A stretch of 64,000 nucleotides of DNA, taken from positions 39,854,969 through 39,918,968 of the forward strand of contig CM038468.1 in NCBI GenBank assembly GCA_021464415.1. The letters are read 5' to 3'. This document shows positions 22,314 through 34,299 of this stretch, one piece after another (the first letter of the stretch is position 1; each line of letters begins with the position of its first letter). The notes under the pieces were generated by a model that was not told the origin of the DNA, made no database searches, and was given only the letters and a program-made list of their open reading frames with translations. This DNA comes from Lonicera japonica (Eukaryota > Streptophyta > Magnoliopsida > Dipsacales > Caprifoliaceae). Made by a program: the position numbers and the translations under genes.

Positions 22314-22726
22314 GGCAATCTCTAATGGTCATTTCTATCCAAGCAAATTTCTATGTTAGAAAAGAGAAAAGGGAAAAAAGTGCTCTAATGGTCATTTCTA
22401 TAGTTATTTCTTTATGAGGTGGAAGGTGAGTTATATAGAAAAATTATATAAGCATTTCTACATGTATAAATTGTGATAGAAATTTTTAATGTGATATGGC
22501 ATATCCTTAGTGGATCGATATAAGAAACATACTAATTCTCTCTCATTCTTAAATAAATGCCATGCAAGATAAAAAAGTAAGATATATATGGCATCATTGG
22601 AGAAACTTTATTTGAAATTTTTTTTATCTATAAAAATTATATGACCAAATAGATATAGAAATATATTAAAAGTAACATGACATATAAGATATAAATGAAT
22701 TTATAGAAATACCATTGGAGATGGCC
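22314..22726. mobile_element. Tourist-like MITE (TSD TTA)
   Basis: The left end is GGCAATCTCTAATGGTCATT. The right end is ATTGGAGATGGCC, with inverse GGCCATCTCCAAT. Exact TTA flanks lie at 22311-22313 and 22727-22729. A second member of the family lies in intron 2 of the intact WAT1 gene (44693-45082). Confidence 0.75.
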
Positions 22727-22892
22727 TTATATGCCATATCACATTTCAATTTTCACAAATTTACCTTAACCAGTCAATAATTTCTGACCACAAGTTGTAA
22801 AACAGTGGCTTGGCTATCACTGGGTTCAAACTTTGGGGTCGACTGAAAATTCCTCATGTAGATTCTCGGTACTAACAAAACAATTTTGGACA

Positions 22893-23150
22893 ACTTCTCA
22901 CGAGTGAGGATTAATCGAAGCGCGCGAAACCTGTAGAGAGCACAAAGTTGGTTACAATTGGAATTCGGTTGAGAAAGTTGGTTGCATAGCTTTCCGCGAG
23001 TGGGGATTAGTCGAAGTTTGCAGAGAACACAAAGGTTACAACTAGAATTATGTTGAGAAAGTTGGTTGCATAGCTTTCCATGAGTGGGCAAAACCTACAG
23101 AGAACACAAAGGTTACAATTGGAATTAGGCTGAAAAAGGAAATGTCTTCG
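22893..23150. repeat. Three tandem copies of a WAT1 exon 3 piece (~80-87 bp)
   Basis: The motif agagaacacaaaggttac (with a changed first copy) starts near 22935, 23022 and 23100. Each copy is followed by TTGGAATT and GAGAAAGTTGGTTGCATAG, with a GAGTGGGGATTAGTCGAAG-like spacer. The intact gene has this sequence once, at 44085-44140. Confidence 0.75.
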
Positions 23151-24099
23151 GCCTGACCCAAATGGCCCAAATTAAAACGTGGATTATTTGATGATAAAAT
23201 GTGAATTTTATTTCTCATTCTAGCCTTGTAATTGTTTTTATGTTAATAATTAAATTACGGAGTTAATCAACTAATGACATAATCATTTTCCTTCTAAGTT
23301 AATTTGTTCGACCCTCTTACACAAAGAGGTCTCAGGACTTTATTGACACATGATTCTTATTTTGAGTTAGTTTATCACGCTCCCATTTTGGACCCCATGC
23401 CAAATTAAATTTAAAAGTAAACTGAAATAAAAATCTTGTCTCTTAGAATAAACATTTGCAGTTATAATTTTCTAAATTAAATAAGAATCTTGTCCAAGTT
23501 TCAAACTTTATTTGCTAATTAAAGTCCAATTAAAAAAAAGAAAAATAAATAAATTTAAATTTCCTAAGCATGAGTTTAAAAATTGAATGTGGTTATAATT
23601 TTTACCCACACTAGTTAGACGGTCAAGTACTCGTGGAATATTTTGGCTTATTATTTGAGTACTTTTAGAGTCCAAAAATGGAGACGTTACGTTACACCAA
23701 TAAATTACAATATCTTAGAAAAGCCTACTAAATTAAGATAATTAAAAAAATTATTTCTTTAAAAATTATCTTGTAATATTAAAAAAATGTGTATATATAT
23801 ATATATCATACCCAGTTAATGCAACCATGAACAACAAGAGACAAGCCGACCAAGTCATCTTCTTACATTCCCTCTGCAATCAAAAAATTTAGTCAATTGT
23901 CTAAAGCTAAATGCATGCATGCATGCCTTATTTAAAGAAAATAAACATAGTTTTCCTAAACCAAATTTAATTGAAGAGCAAAGTACAATGTGCAATTCGA
24001 AAAAAAAAAACCGAAAAAGACGAACTTTTACATTGTTAAAACATCTACATTGAGAAATTTAGTTGTACGCGAAGCAACTCATTTGAGTAATGAAATTAG

Positions 24100-24235
24100 G
24101 GCTGTGCAGAAATTGAATTGGACTAAAAAATAGGTTTTTTTTTTTTTTGCTTTTTATACATGCAGTGGTCTGGTCGGGTCTTCGGTCTTGAGAATAATTT
24201 TTTTAATAAATTAAACCGGACTAGACTGAATATAT
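24100..24235. mobile_element. Fragment of GGTCCGG-type hAT-like element
   Basis: AGGGCTGTGCAGAAATTG is followed by GGTCTGGTCGGGTCTTCGGT and AAACCGGACTAGACTG. It resembles the element at 5349-6312 but is short and poorly bounded. Confidence 0.4.
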
Positions 24236-24240
24236 ATATA

Positions 24241-24590
24241 GGGAAGATTTAAGTTATACCGGTGTAAGATTAAAAAGTTTTACTTTTATTCATAACTTTT
24301 TTCTCAAATTTACCGTTAGATAAGTTAGTTTTATTATTTTTATCAAGTATGCAAAGTTTCAAATTAATTCAACATTTATAACCATATAATCATTATACCT
24401 ACTTTTACTTAATTTTTGTAAGGTTCATAATCCGCTATATAACATGATTATAATGAAGACTTATACATATATGATTACTTTAATTTTTTGCACGCATCAT
24501 TAGGAACTAATTCAATGATTAGATTGATGATTTTTGAAATTGAGAAAATTATCAATGTTATTTTACACCGGTGTAACTTAAATCCTTTCC
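24241..24590. mobile_element. MITE with ACCGGTGTAA termini
   Basis: The left end GGGAAGATTTAAGTTATACC then GGTGTAA is mirrored by the right end TTACACCGGTGTAACTTAAA then TCCTTTCC. The length is 350 bp and no coding sequence is seen. No target duplication could be fixed. Confidence 0.65.
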
Positions 24591-24705
24591 GTACTTGAAA
24601 CCCAACTTTTATATCTAAGATATCAGGTTTTGGGAATGCATAAAAACACAAACTTAAATTAACAAATAAAACGATGTTTAGTGAACATAACAAAAGATGA
24701 ACAAA

Positions 24706-24850
24706 GGGAAATGATATTAGCACTCCACTTTCATCCTTAGGCACTCCACTTTTACTTTTAGTGACATAAAAAGTGTCCCAAATGATATATATAAGTGTCA
24801 CTAAAAATGAAAGTGGAGTGTATGAAAGTGGAGTGCTAATATCATTTCCC
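24706..24850. mobile_element. 145-bp hairpin MITE, near-perfect TIR
   Basis: GGGAAATGATATTAGCACTC then CACTTTCAT at the left is exactly inverted at the right, ending GCTAATATCATTTCCC. The internal half also contains a CACTCCACTTTTACTTTTAG / CTAAAAATGAAAGTGGAGTG inverted pair. It would transcribe into a strong stem-loop. The arms look recently inserted because they have few differences. Confidence 0.8.
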
Positions 24851-24894
24851 AAAATAAAATAAAAATGCGAAGCAAATTGACCTTTCAAATGATA

Positions 24895-25395
24895 GGGCCA
24901 AACGGATCATATGTGGTTGGCCTAGAGGTTCACTAGGTCCTGTGAGGACGATTTATTTAGCAGGAAATCCCGTATTCGAATTTAGTAGGAGGAAAACAAA
25001 AGGAATGGGCCAACGCACTGTTCCTCGATTCACTACTCTTTACCACCTTTGACAGCAATTGTGACCCTGCCGTCAACACTTGGCCTATCAACAACCCAAT
25101 TGCTACACCCGAGGACTCAACTATATATAAACCCTTTTATTCAAAGGATAGGGCCAAAGAGACATATGGGATTAGTCCAGTAGTTCATTAGGTTTATTTG
25201 AGAGACGATTTATTTAGTGGAAAATTATGTATTCGAATTTTATTGAGTGCAATTATTTTAAAAAAAGATATGGCAAAGGTACAACACACAAAGGCCAAAA
25301 GATGACGATAGGTTTCTGTGAGAGACGATTTATTTAGTGGGAGATCCTGTGTTTGAATTCCTACAAGTGCAATTGCTTCAAAAAAAAAAAAAAAG
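24895..25395. mobile_element. tRNA-derived SINE-like repeats (three partial copies)
   Basis: Three related sequences, near 24900-24990, 25150-25265 and 25315-25394, share GACGATTTATTTAG followed by a box-B-like tTCGAATT. The first also has a box-A-like TGGCCTAGAGGTTCACTAGG. The last two end in A-rich tails (seven and about sixteen A). They separate and duplicate pieces of WAT1 pseudogene exon 1. Plant tRNA-derived SINEs have this layout; the assignment is moderate. Confidence 0.5.
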
Positions 25396-26039
25396 AATTG
25401 GGCAAAGGTACAACACACATAGACCAAAAGATGACGATAGGTCTTGAGAGCAAAAATGAACGTACTGTTCCTCCCTTCACTACTCTCTACCACACTTGGC
25501 CTAACAACAACCCAATTGCTACACATGAGGACTCAACTATATAAACCCTTTTCTTCCATCTTCTTATATCTATGTCACTTTCTCTCCAAAATTATTTATA
25601 GAGAATTGCTACACCTGAAGACTCAACTATATAAACCCTTTTATTCCTGTGAGAGAATAAGAAGAAATTGTTATATTGATTTACAATAATGAGAACATCT
25701 ATTTATACAAGAGGAATCACTATTAAACTATGAAACTATCTCACTTAAGAAACTATCTAACTTAGGAATCTATACAGCTAATATAAACCTATACATAATA
25801 TTTAACAATTCCATCTTCTTATATCTATCTCTCTTTCTCTCTAAAATTATTTATAGAGAAATTGTTTCCGAGAAAAACGAAATTTCGTGCCGAATTGATC
25901 CGACGCAGGCAAGAAATGTGAATGAAATTGCCGGCGTTATTGTTGGAAGCAGCAACAGTGTGATAAAAACAACAAATGATTTCCACGTTGGATTTAGATT
26001 TTGGACCAAGAAGAGAAAGTGAGTGGATTACTTAATTAA

Positions 26040-26372
26040 CCAAGTTTTCCTTAAGAGTGGCCCAACCCAAATACACATAATGACCTCAAAGAGGACTCAT
26101 CCTTGGCTTCAAACCCATTATTATCCAGTACTCAAGCTTCTTTTCGGCTAACTGCTATAAAGCAAGGACACTTCTCAAAGGGGTGTCGTGACAGTGTTCG
26201 ACACTTTAGGGACACTGACACCTATTTCTTAGCCTTGGACACATTTTTGACACTCTTACAAAATGTCCCGGGTAAATTTTTAGTAAGACACGTGATGGAC
26301 ATGCGAGGGACACTTGCACCACATTTCTTAGACACTTATCAAATCTTCACGTTATGACCACACACAAACCTT
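26040..26372. repeat. WAT1 upstream region, paralogous to 49500-49855 plus 51388-51465
   Basis: Shared blocks include CCATCCTTGGCTTC (with a small change), GACACTCTTACAAAATGTCC and ATGCGAGGGACACTTGC. In the second copy the sequence is split by the LTR at 49856-51387, so this copy shows the empty site (GATGGACATGCGAGG). It lies upstream of the WAT1 pseudogene as its counterpart lies upstream of the intact gene. Confidence 0.75.
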
Positions 26373-26589
26373 TGTACGCAAGGACGGATCCAAGATATTA
26401 CTATGGGTGGGCTATTAATAATGGGAAACTTTGTTAAAAAGAAAATTCCCAAGAAAAAAGATTTATAACAAAATTTTTTTTTTTGGCCTTCCCAAGCATA
26501 AGAAATTAATGGTGTGTTTGGCTTGAAAATGTATGGGGAAATTTTTGCCCAAATTTGAAGCTTGGGTTCCAAAATGCATTAGAAAATTA

Positions 26590-27880
26590 ACTAAAATATA
26601 TGAGACAAATTAATTACTAAACAAGGAAAATTAAAGACTACAATTATTGGAGTTCTCTTAAAATAAAATATTAATATAGCAAATATTGAACAATAGTGCA
26701 ATTTCAACCCCTAAGGATGAAACGACTTTAAAATTATGTATAACCTCTTATGAATTTCAATCCCACTACAAGAAAATACAAATTAAAATTTATTAAATAA
26801 TAATATTTCACATACACACACGTAAGTCATCTATTAAGTCAATTACACATTTATAATTTATATAATATTTCATATAATAAGTAATATATCTTGAGAATAA
26901 ATTTATTATTATAATGTATATATAACATGGATCATTAATAATGGATAAAATAGGGATAATGAGTCTTAATATAATACATGCGAATACTTACTAGTTATTT
27001 TTTAGCCCAAAAAATAATATTACTTCTTTCAATGACCCATAGGTAAGGAACAATATGCATTAGGTAATGGGATAATAAACATATAAAATATAATTATTTT
27101 GTGGGCTGGGCTTCTTTTAAAATTACATGGGTACTAGCAGTATTTTTTTAAGTGGGTTGTAGCCGAACTGGGCCCCTAATTCTACCCTTGTTTGTATTTA
27201 TAAGAACAATCCTGACAATAGACATAATCTATGCCGAATAGGGCAAAGATGTTTTGAAGTTTTCAGGTAATTGTTATAAGGCCATCGTCACCGGCTATAG
27301 AAAAAAGGTGGAGTAATTTGTTAAATTTAGCCTACCGTTTGTTATGAATTTGCACCAAAAATAGTAAGAAAAATGGCAAAAATGATGAATATGGCCTATA
27401 TGATATTGTGTATATCGTTCGTGTTGAGCTTTAAGAAGCAAAAAATTTAAAATAAATAAAGGGGGGAGACGACATACATTTTGTTGGCCGAGAGCGCATC
27501 CTTGACGACAAAGTAAGCGTGTGTGTGTGTTTTGAAAAAATAGGGGTGATGGAGTGTGTATCATCCTAGGCTCACAACTTAGACAATACACACTTTGTCA
27601 TCTGAGGGATATATTTGTCGGATTCCATATTTAACTTACACTAATCATTTCTCATCCATTTTTAACAAGTTACACATATTGGTGCTACTTTCGTATTTGC
27701 TAAATTAGATTAACACCATACATATGGATATGGCCTAACACTTATAAATATTATTATGAAGCCTCAGTTCTATGATTACATGTACAAATTGTAACCAGGA
27801 TTAATCAACTATTGACATGTCAGTAAAAACTTCATTAGATATGATATTCATAAGTTAATTGGTCATGTTTTAGTGTACAT
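26590..27880. repeat. Dispersed repeat X, copy 1 (no MITE)
   Basis: It aligns in order with 29190-31250 and 52560-54400: a CACTACAAGAAAATACAA block, TAAGTCATCTATTAAGTC, AAACATATAAAATATAATTA, AATTTGCACcAAAAATAgTA and GGATTCCATATTTA. It lacks the element found at 29395-30264, so it shows the empty site (CACACGTAAGTCATC). Its terminal sequences and class are unknown. The minus-strand frame 27295-27591 has no domain I recognise. Confidence 0.7.
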
Positions 27881-28269
27881 GTTTTATAACATGCACACGT
27901 ATTCTAGTAAAGATCAATTTAGGATCATTCACTCCTAAATCCGAGTGAGTGTCTCTCGTAACTAAACTAGTCCAATTAATATTCGTACAAATAACTTTTG
28001 GTAAATCAACCCGGCCATAAACAGTCATAATAGTTGCTAGTGTTTCGAACTGGGAACACTTTATAGAACAAGGAGCTGTCCCTCACTGTAATGTTCTATT
28101 GAATTAATCATTCTTAGCAATTAATTACAGACATGATTCTTATAAAATTGCCCATTGGTTATTATTTTTAATGACAATAATAAATTATTTCTTGGGCATA
28201 TCCCTAACAGAAGGTCATGTTTTTCAAATTTGACTTTGAGTACCTAAATCTTCCGAACTGCCTGACTAT

Positions 28270-28426
28270 ACGAACTTCACCAACGACCTGTTTGCCAGAA
28301 CTTCAAAAAACTTCTTTTGTTGAATCTCTTGCTAGTACTTTTGGTGAAGGAGGAGGAGGAGGAGCCTTTTAGCCCATAGAAATAAGTAGAGCCCTATTAT
28401 TATAATAGACATGCCTAGCAATTAAG
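28270..28426 (-). pseudogene. Orphan WAT1 last exon, copy A
   Basis: The minus strand carries the acceptor CAG followed by a frameshifted start (4-bp insertion), then IIIIGLYLFLWAK, identical to the last transmembrane stretch of the intact gene. After that a deletion removes KEVMAP and shifts the frame into Leu-rich sequence (the CTC repeat) and a stop. Intron 6 homology continues to about 28990, then repeat X replaces exon 6. It is a truncated pseudogene. Confidence 0.8.
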
Positions 28427-29189
28427 CTGCCAATTATTGCAATTCCAAAATGAGAAAAATTAGGTTGTTTTGTATAAATTATAAACAATACAAAAATTTC
28501 ACAATAAACAATATAGTTTGCTTGAATATGTACGACAGAGAGGCAGGTTGCCATACTGAGACTCAAAAAAAAATCTAATATGTCATCAATGTATTAGTCG
28601 ATATGCAGATTGATAAAAGTGTGGATTTCACTTATTAACTAATACATTGATATATGTCAGATATTCTGAATCACTTTTTTCAGTTTCAATATTGAATCCT
28701 TCCAAAATTACTCAATTTTATTTATATTTGAAATTTTAGATAAAATTTTATTACATCATGAAATTTTGTTATCATGCACGTACTTCGAAAAAAAAATAAA
28801 AAAAATAAAAATTCAAGGAAAAAGGCACAATTATATGAGATACTACTTAGGGCCTGTTAAATTTTAAATTAAAACTGAATATTTTCATATTATAAAATTA
28901 CAAATACTTATAAATTAGTCTACTTTCTTTCCTTTAATTTTGAAATAAAATAACAACCCCCCCCGCGCCCAAAATTCTTCAAAAATTGCATGGATACTAA
29001 TCTTATGCTCCATAATTTTGAGAAAAAAATTTGAAAAATTATAGTATCTCAATTATAAATAACTTTAATATCTCAATTATAGCATAGTATCTTATGCTAT
29101 AATTTTGAGAAAAAAAATTGGAAAAATTGCATGGATACTAATCTTATCCTATCCGATCATATTTCCTTATCCTGCGCGACAAATACACC

Positions 29190-29341
29190 TTTAAAGTAAA
29201 AGATTAATATAGAAAATATTGAACAATAGTGAAATTTCGACCCCTAAAAATAAAACGAGGTTAAAATTATACATAATGTCTTATGAATTTCCATCACACT
29301 ACAAGAAAATACAAGTTAAAATATATTAAACAATAATATTT

Positions 29342-29380
<39 letters not shown>

Positions 29381-31250
29381 GTACACACACTTACAGTGCA
29401 TTTGGCACGCCGGATAAGGAGGTAGAATATGATAGAATAAAGGCCGAATAAAATAAAAGTTGGAATTAGTTGGATAAGAATTATATGGGATAGGATAGGA
29501 AAGGAATCAGTCGGATAAGGATTAAGTGGGATCGGACAGGATAAGGACTAGTCGAATAAAAATTTAATAAACATTGCATTTGATGGATTTCCGGATTACA
29601 AGTTCAGATATTATATAATACAACTTGCTTTTCTTTTAAAAATATATGCAATTTTAATTGTTGTCCACATATATATATATATATATATATATTTGCTAAT
29701 GTGATTCTCCAGTTTATAAATAAGCTTCCTGAAAAACTCTTCCGGGAGAAAAGTTGTATATTACATCCAATATTTACGAACTAGGCATTAAGTACAGTTT
29801 CAAATTCTAATGTTACCCTTTTAAAAAAAGAAAAGTTTCTTATAAATACCTTCATTTAATAAAATAAAAATATCATATTATACGAGTAATGAATTTTATT
29901 AGTTGAGTTACTGTGATTTTGGGTGTTCGAAAATTTTCATTAATAAATTTGATTATCTAAAAGGCGTAAAAAAAAAGATCAAAATAAAAAAAATTACTTT
30001 GTTATCCGGCAACCATGGGATAAAATAATATCACCTATAAGGGTGGTATATATTTATCCGATTCTAAAGGGATAAAAGGGTAATTAATCCTGAGTGCAAT
30101 CCAGTCCTGTGTTGTACCAAACGCGAGATAAGATTAAAATATCCTATTCACCATTGCGCCAAACACGTGATAGGATTTATTTATCCTATTATGTCCAAAA
30201 ACAAACACCGAATATGATTAATTAATCAAATCTTACTTATAATCCCACACGACAAACACACCCCTAAGTCATCTATTAAGTCTTATTACATGTCTAGAAT
30301 TTATATAATATTTTATAAAATAAGAAATAGATCTTGAGAATAAATTTATTACTATAAGTTATATATAACATAGATCATTAATAATGGGCCAAGGAATAAT
30401 GGATATAATAAGGATCACGAGTCTCTATATAATATATGTATATATGTATACTTACTAGATATTTTTTAGCCCAAAAAATAAAATTACTTACTTTCAATGA
30501 CCTATAAGTAAGAGACAACAAGTTAAATATTTTTAATGGTCCATAAACAAGGAACAATATGTATTGGGTAATGGTCTAATAAACATATAAAATATAATTA
30601 TTTTGTGGGCTGTGCTGGGCTACGTTTAGAATTATATGGATAGTAGTGTTATTTTTTTCTCCAGATGGGTTACAACCCAGCTGGGCCTCCCTCATTCCAC
30701 CCTTATTCGCATGTATAAGAATAATCCTCACACTCCACATACTCTACACTGGATAGGGCAAAAAGGTAGTGTTATTCGTCAAATTTAGCCTACCATTTGT
30801 TATGAATTTGCACTAAAAATAATAAGAAAAATGGCAAAAATGGTGAATATGGCCTACGACGATCTTTTTGTCGGTTGAAAAAGGGAGCCATAAACGATAT
30901 TGTGTATATTGTTTGTCTGTTGTGCTTTAATGGGCAAAAAATGAAAGTAAATAAAAGGGGTGACAACTTACATTATATCAACTCGGGGATATGTTTGTTG
31001 GATTCCATATTTAGCTTACACTTACCATTTATCATCCATTTTTAATAAGTTACACAGACTAGTGCAACTTTCATATTGCTAAATTTAGCTTAATACCATA
31101 CATATGGAGATGGCCTAATACTTATAAGATTATTGTGAAACCTTAGTTCTATGATTACTTCTACAAATTTTAACTAGGATTAATCATTTATTGGCATATA
31201 AATAAAAACTATATGAGATATGATATTCGTAAGTTGGTCATGTTTTGTGT
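29190..31250. repeat. Dispersed repeat X, copy 2, interrupted by a MITE
   Basis: It is homologous to 26590-27880 and to 52560-54400. An (AC)n(AT)n microsatellite at about 29342-29380 borders the inserted element. No coding potential was recognised. Confidence 0.7.
29395..30264. mobile_element. ~870-bp non-autonomous DNA element with GGATAA motifs
   Basis: The left end is AGTGCATTTGGCACGCCGGA. The right end is CCACACGACAAACACACCCC, with inverse GGGGTGTGTTTGTCGTGTGG. Many GGATAA and TTATCC motifs lie near both ends. The empty site at about 26830 (CACACGTAAGTC) shows that insertion was into repeat X with a short TA-containing duplication. Unit B carries the same insertion at 52760-53645, so it predates the segmental duplication. 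Confidence 0.7.
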
Positions 31251-31371
31251 AAACTATATAGCCTTGAAAATTCTTCCTCTACTTTGCAATTATGTCTTCT
31301 TATGGTTCTGGCGTAGCCTTTTCATTCTTTTAGTCTTTTGACTCACTGATAAATACTGATCTATCCCTTAA

Positions 31372-32060
31372 CTAGGGATTGGGAGAGGTACTTTCACTGG
31401 AGGCATGTGTAGAGAATTTGACTTCTTGAGATGTGCTATGCACTTTTGGGATCCTACCAATCATATTTTCAAGTTCGATCTGGACTAGTTATGCCTAACT
31501 AACGAGGAGTTCTTTTGGTTATTGGGTCAGGGTCAAGGTTTATCGTTGGCTGTTTTGCACTCAGATAAAGACTATCGTTAGGTTTTAATGAAGTTGTTTA
31601 GAGTGGACGTATGGGCCTTCCGTTACATGTTTGTCCTGGGTGGGATGGACCTAAGACGGTTGTTTATTTCTTGAGGGGGCCTTAGGTTGGCCCAGATGCT
31701 CGTACTATGGCTCGTACTATGGGGGCGATGGTTTCTTGTTTTGCCACACTCATTTTTGTTACTTGCGATTTGATAATGGACGTCAGTATTATTTTTGTCA
31801 TCTACCGTGGCTGGGTGGGTGTTCGATCGTTCCTATTGTCCTGGTTGAGATTCTAAAAGGTCTAAACATGGTTTATGCTGATATCGGGGAGTTCTTCCAA
31901 GGTGCCCTCATACTTTTGTACATGTGGCTGCTAGAGAGGTTTCGCTTTGTTTCGGCAAACCAGATCTCTCTGTAGGTGTTCTACAAAACTTGAGCTTGTT
32001 CTTTCGGCGTCCCATTACTCACACTTTTACCCGGTTTTCTTCAAGTTAGACTCGAGTTTT
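31372..32060 (+). pseudogene. Plant mobile domain (PMD) frame of Tat element A
   Basis: Plus-strand translation gives MHFWDPTNHIFKFDLD, LCLTNEEFFWLLGQGQGLSL and VLMKLFRVDVWAFRYMFV, with a frame shift to IVPIVLVEILKGLNMVYADI and LLYMWLLERFRF. This is the plant mobile domain pattern (RFWDP..H.FRF...EL.PT.EEF..LLG ... VLAE.L.GLD) found in extra antisense frames of Tat-lineage retroelements. It runs opposite to gag-pol, as known for that lineage. Stops and frame changes make it non-functional. Its role in retroelements is unknown; PMD also occurs in host MAIN-like genes. Confidence 0.7.
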
Positions 32061-32159
32061 TCAGAGACCACTAGGTACATTAGGTACTCGAGTTTTTGAG
32101 ATCTTCACCAGACCTCATTTTACATTCCTTAAGGTTGCTCAGTCAGTTCAATGTTCTGC

Positions 32160-33812
32160 AGACTATCACTCAACTTTTTTGAGATTTCTCTGCTGAATCC
32201 ATTGAGGCCAACGTCCGCCTCACCCTTCGACTAGTCATAATATGGAAAGAGCAACTTACGTATTCTTACGGCAGTACAGATTTACTGGGTCTGGGATCTT
32301 GACTTGGTTTCGGGCGATCTATGTCAAATGACGTGGTCTCCATTCGGATGTGAGGAGCCAACAGAGGACGCTATTGTTCAGGTTTACCAACATTTTGACC
32401 ATGAGCGGATCTGACAATTGGGCGCTTATATTAGGGTAACGTATGAGATGTTGAATTCTGATAGTAAGAAAACATATTTAGCCATGTAGTTGTTTAGGAT
32501 AAACTTCTCAAATAAATATTTCAACGGGTACATCTGGGTTATAAGGATTATCGAATATACGAGCATGTAGTGACGCAGTTTCTAGGTAGCCCACAATAAT
32601 GCAACGCAAGATCTCTCTAACGGGGAGTAGTATCGCATGTCAATAACTTTTTGTTAAGTTAGTAGATGGCCTATTATTTCCTAGTTTGCACTAGATATTG
32701 GACGAGCATGGCTCCAGCTGCCGTCTTACTGACAGTACAGTATAGCAATAACATAATTTTTTGTTAGGGCGGAACAAGTTCGGGTGTGTTAGATAAGCAT
32801 TCCCAGATTTTGTCAAGAGCAACTTGACATTGTTCATTCCACTGGCAATTAGATTTTTTCTAGAGAAGCTTAAAAATTGGCTCACAGGTCTGCGTTAACT
32901 GTGATATGAACCGACTAATGTACTGTAGTTTGGCCGAGAACCCTCTAATTTCTTTCTTTGTAGGCGGTATTAGCATTTTTTATATGGCTTTGATTTTGAC
33001 AAGGTCTGTTTTTATCCCTTTCTTTCTGACTATGTATCCTTATAACTTGCCTTTGTTTACCCCAGATATGCATTTCTGGGGATTTAACTTCATGTCAAAT
33101 TTCCTCAATCGATTGAAAAAGGCTTTTAGGGCCGGGAGATGCACCTCTCGTTCCTTGGACTTTATGATCATATTATCTATGTAGACTTTGACTTTTTTAT
33201 GGATCATGTCATAAAATAATGTAGTTGCGGCTCTTTGATAGATAGCTCAAGCCCTTTTCAGTCTAAATGGCATGACGATATAGCAATAAGTTCTCTACGG
33301 TAAGATGAAAGTGGTTTCCTTTTGATGATTAGGTGCATCTTGATTTGGTTATACCCGGTGAATTCATCAACGAATGATTTGAAGGCATTGTTGGCTGTAT
33401 TGTCAACGATCAAGACAATGTAGTAGAGGGAAGTCGTCTTTCGGATAGGCCTCATTGAGTTCTCTGAGTCAACACATACCCTCACTTTGCCATTCGATTT
33501 TGATGCTGGTACCATGTTGGCTAACCATGCCAGATAGTCAACGACTCATATGAACCTTACTTTTAACTGCTTTCTGACTTCTTCTTTAACTCTGAAAGAC
33601 CATTCGGGTATCAACTTACTAAGCTTCTGTTTAATTGGCTTGCATTTTGGTTTGGTATTAATTTCATGCATCACTATATTCGTGCTCAGGCTTAGCATGT
33701 CTGCATAAGACCATGCGAATAGAATGACATATTCCTTTAATAACACGTGCAGTTTTTGTCTTTCATCGTTGTTCAATCCAGCCTTGATTTTTGATGTTTT
33801 TATTATCCTCAT
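32160..33812 (-). pseudogene. Tat reverse transcriptase and RNase H (degraded), element A
   Basis: The RT part shows HEINTKPKCKPIKQKLSKLI, VRVCVDSENSMRPIRKT (usual VCVDFRDLN.A.PK), FKSFVDEFTGYNQIKM, and then VYVDNMI-like and LNPQKCIFG-like pieces in shifted frames. The catalytic YVDDM region at about 33175 reads VDNMI. RNase H-like sequence follows to about 32160, with a RLG DLVLK-type tail absent. The sequence is interrupted by many stops. Confidence 0.75.
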
Positions 33813-34299
33813 CAGTCCCTAAGTTAACTATAATAGTTTCACCCACCTCAATTTGGATTCTTTGTCCATGTTTTTCAGGGATATCATTCATGGATTCAAT
33901 TTCAACGGAGGCAATTGTGGTAACATATTAGGATACTGGAATATCACATATATCTCATTATTGAAAGCTTTAGCCGGTACATTTTAAGAAATTCTCCTAA
34001 GAGCTTATCGCTCATTCTACCTACATTTTTAACCCTTACATAGTCACTCCCTTTCACACTCAATTCCCCCATAGCTAGACGAATTAAATGCATTGAATAT
34101 ATAAGTTGGCTTCCTTTAGTTAGGACCATGATATATGCCTCTGTACAGGGCTGAATATGTTGGACGAGGTTTTTAACAAATAGATTTTCGATCAGTTCAG
34201 TGTAATCTTCACCCTGAGAATCTTGGTTGTCACCCTCAGTTAGGAACTGGCTTTGAGTGGCGGTGCAATGGATTAAAGCTTGTTTCAGGATTAAGCCTT

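Larger units (their letters stand above)
22930..25560 (-). pseudogene. WAT1-related pseudogene, exons 1-3 only
   Basis: Minus-strand pieces match exons 1 to 3 of the intact gene at 39973-47695. Exon 1 appears twice. The piece at about 25000-25130 retains SSGVAIGLLIGQVLTAG. The piece at about 25395-25560 retains FIFALKTYRHLL but lacks the TAGLQLLSKV part. Exon 2 (23812-23873) is 62 bp instead of 63, a single-base deletion that shifts the frame; its splice sites survive. An exon 3 segment is repeated three times (around 22935, 23022 and 23100). Exons 4-7 are absent. Intron 2 sequence is alignable to the intact gene. The copy is clearly non-functional and is a remnant of a tandem WAT1 cluster. 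Confidence 0.8.

Noticed and set aside
24475..24888. 137-codon minus-strand frame
   Set aside because: It spans the right end of one MITE and a complete second MITE; no domain and no coding support.
32906..33184. Plus-strand frames over the Tat RT (also 55990-56199 and 56675-56908)
   Set aside because: They lie antisense to recognisable RT sequence and have no domain of their own.
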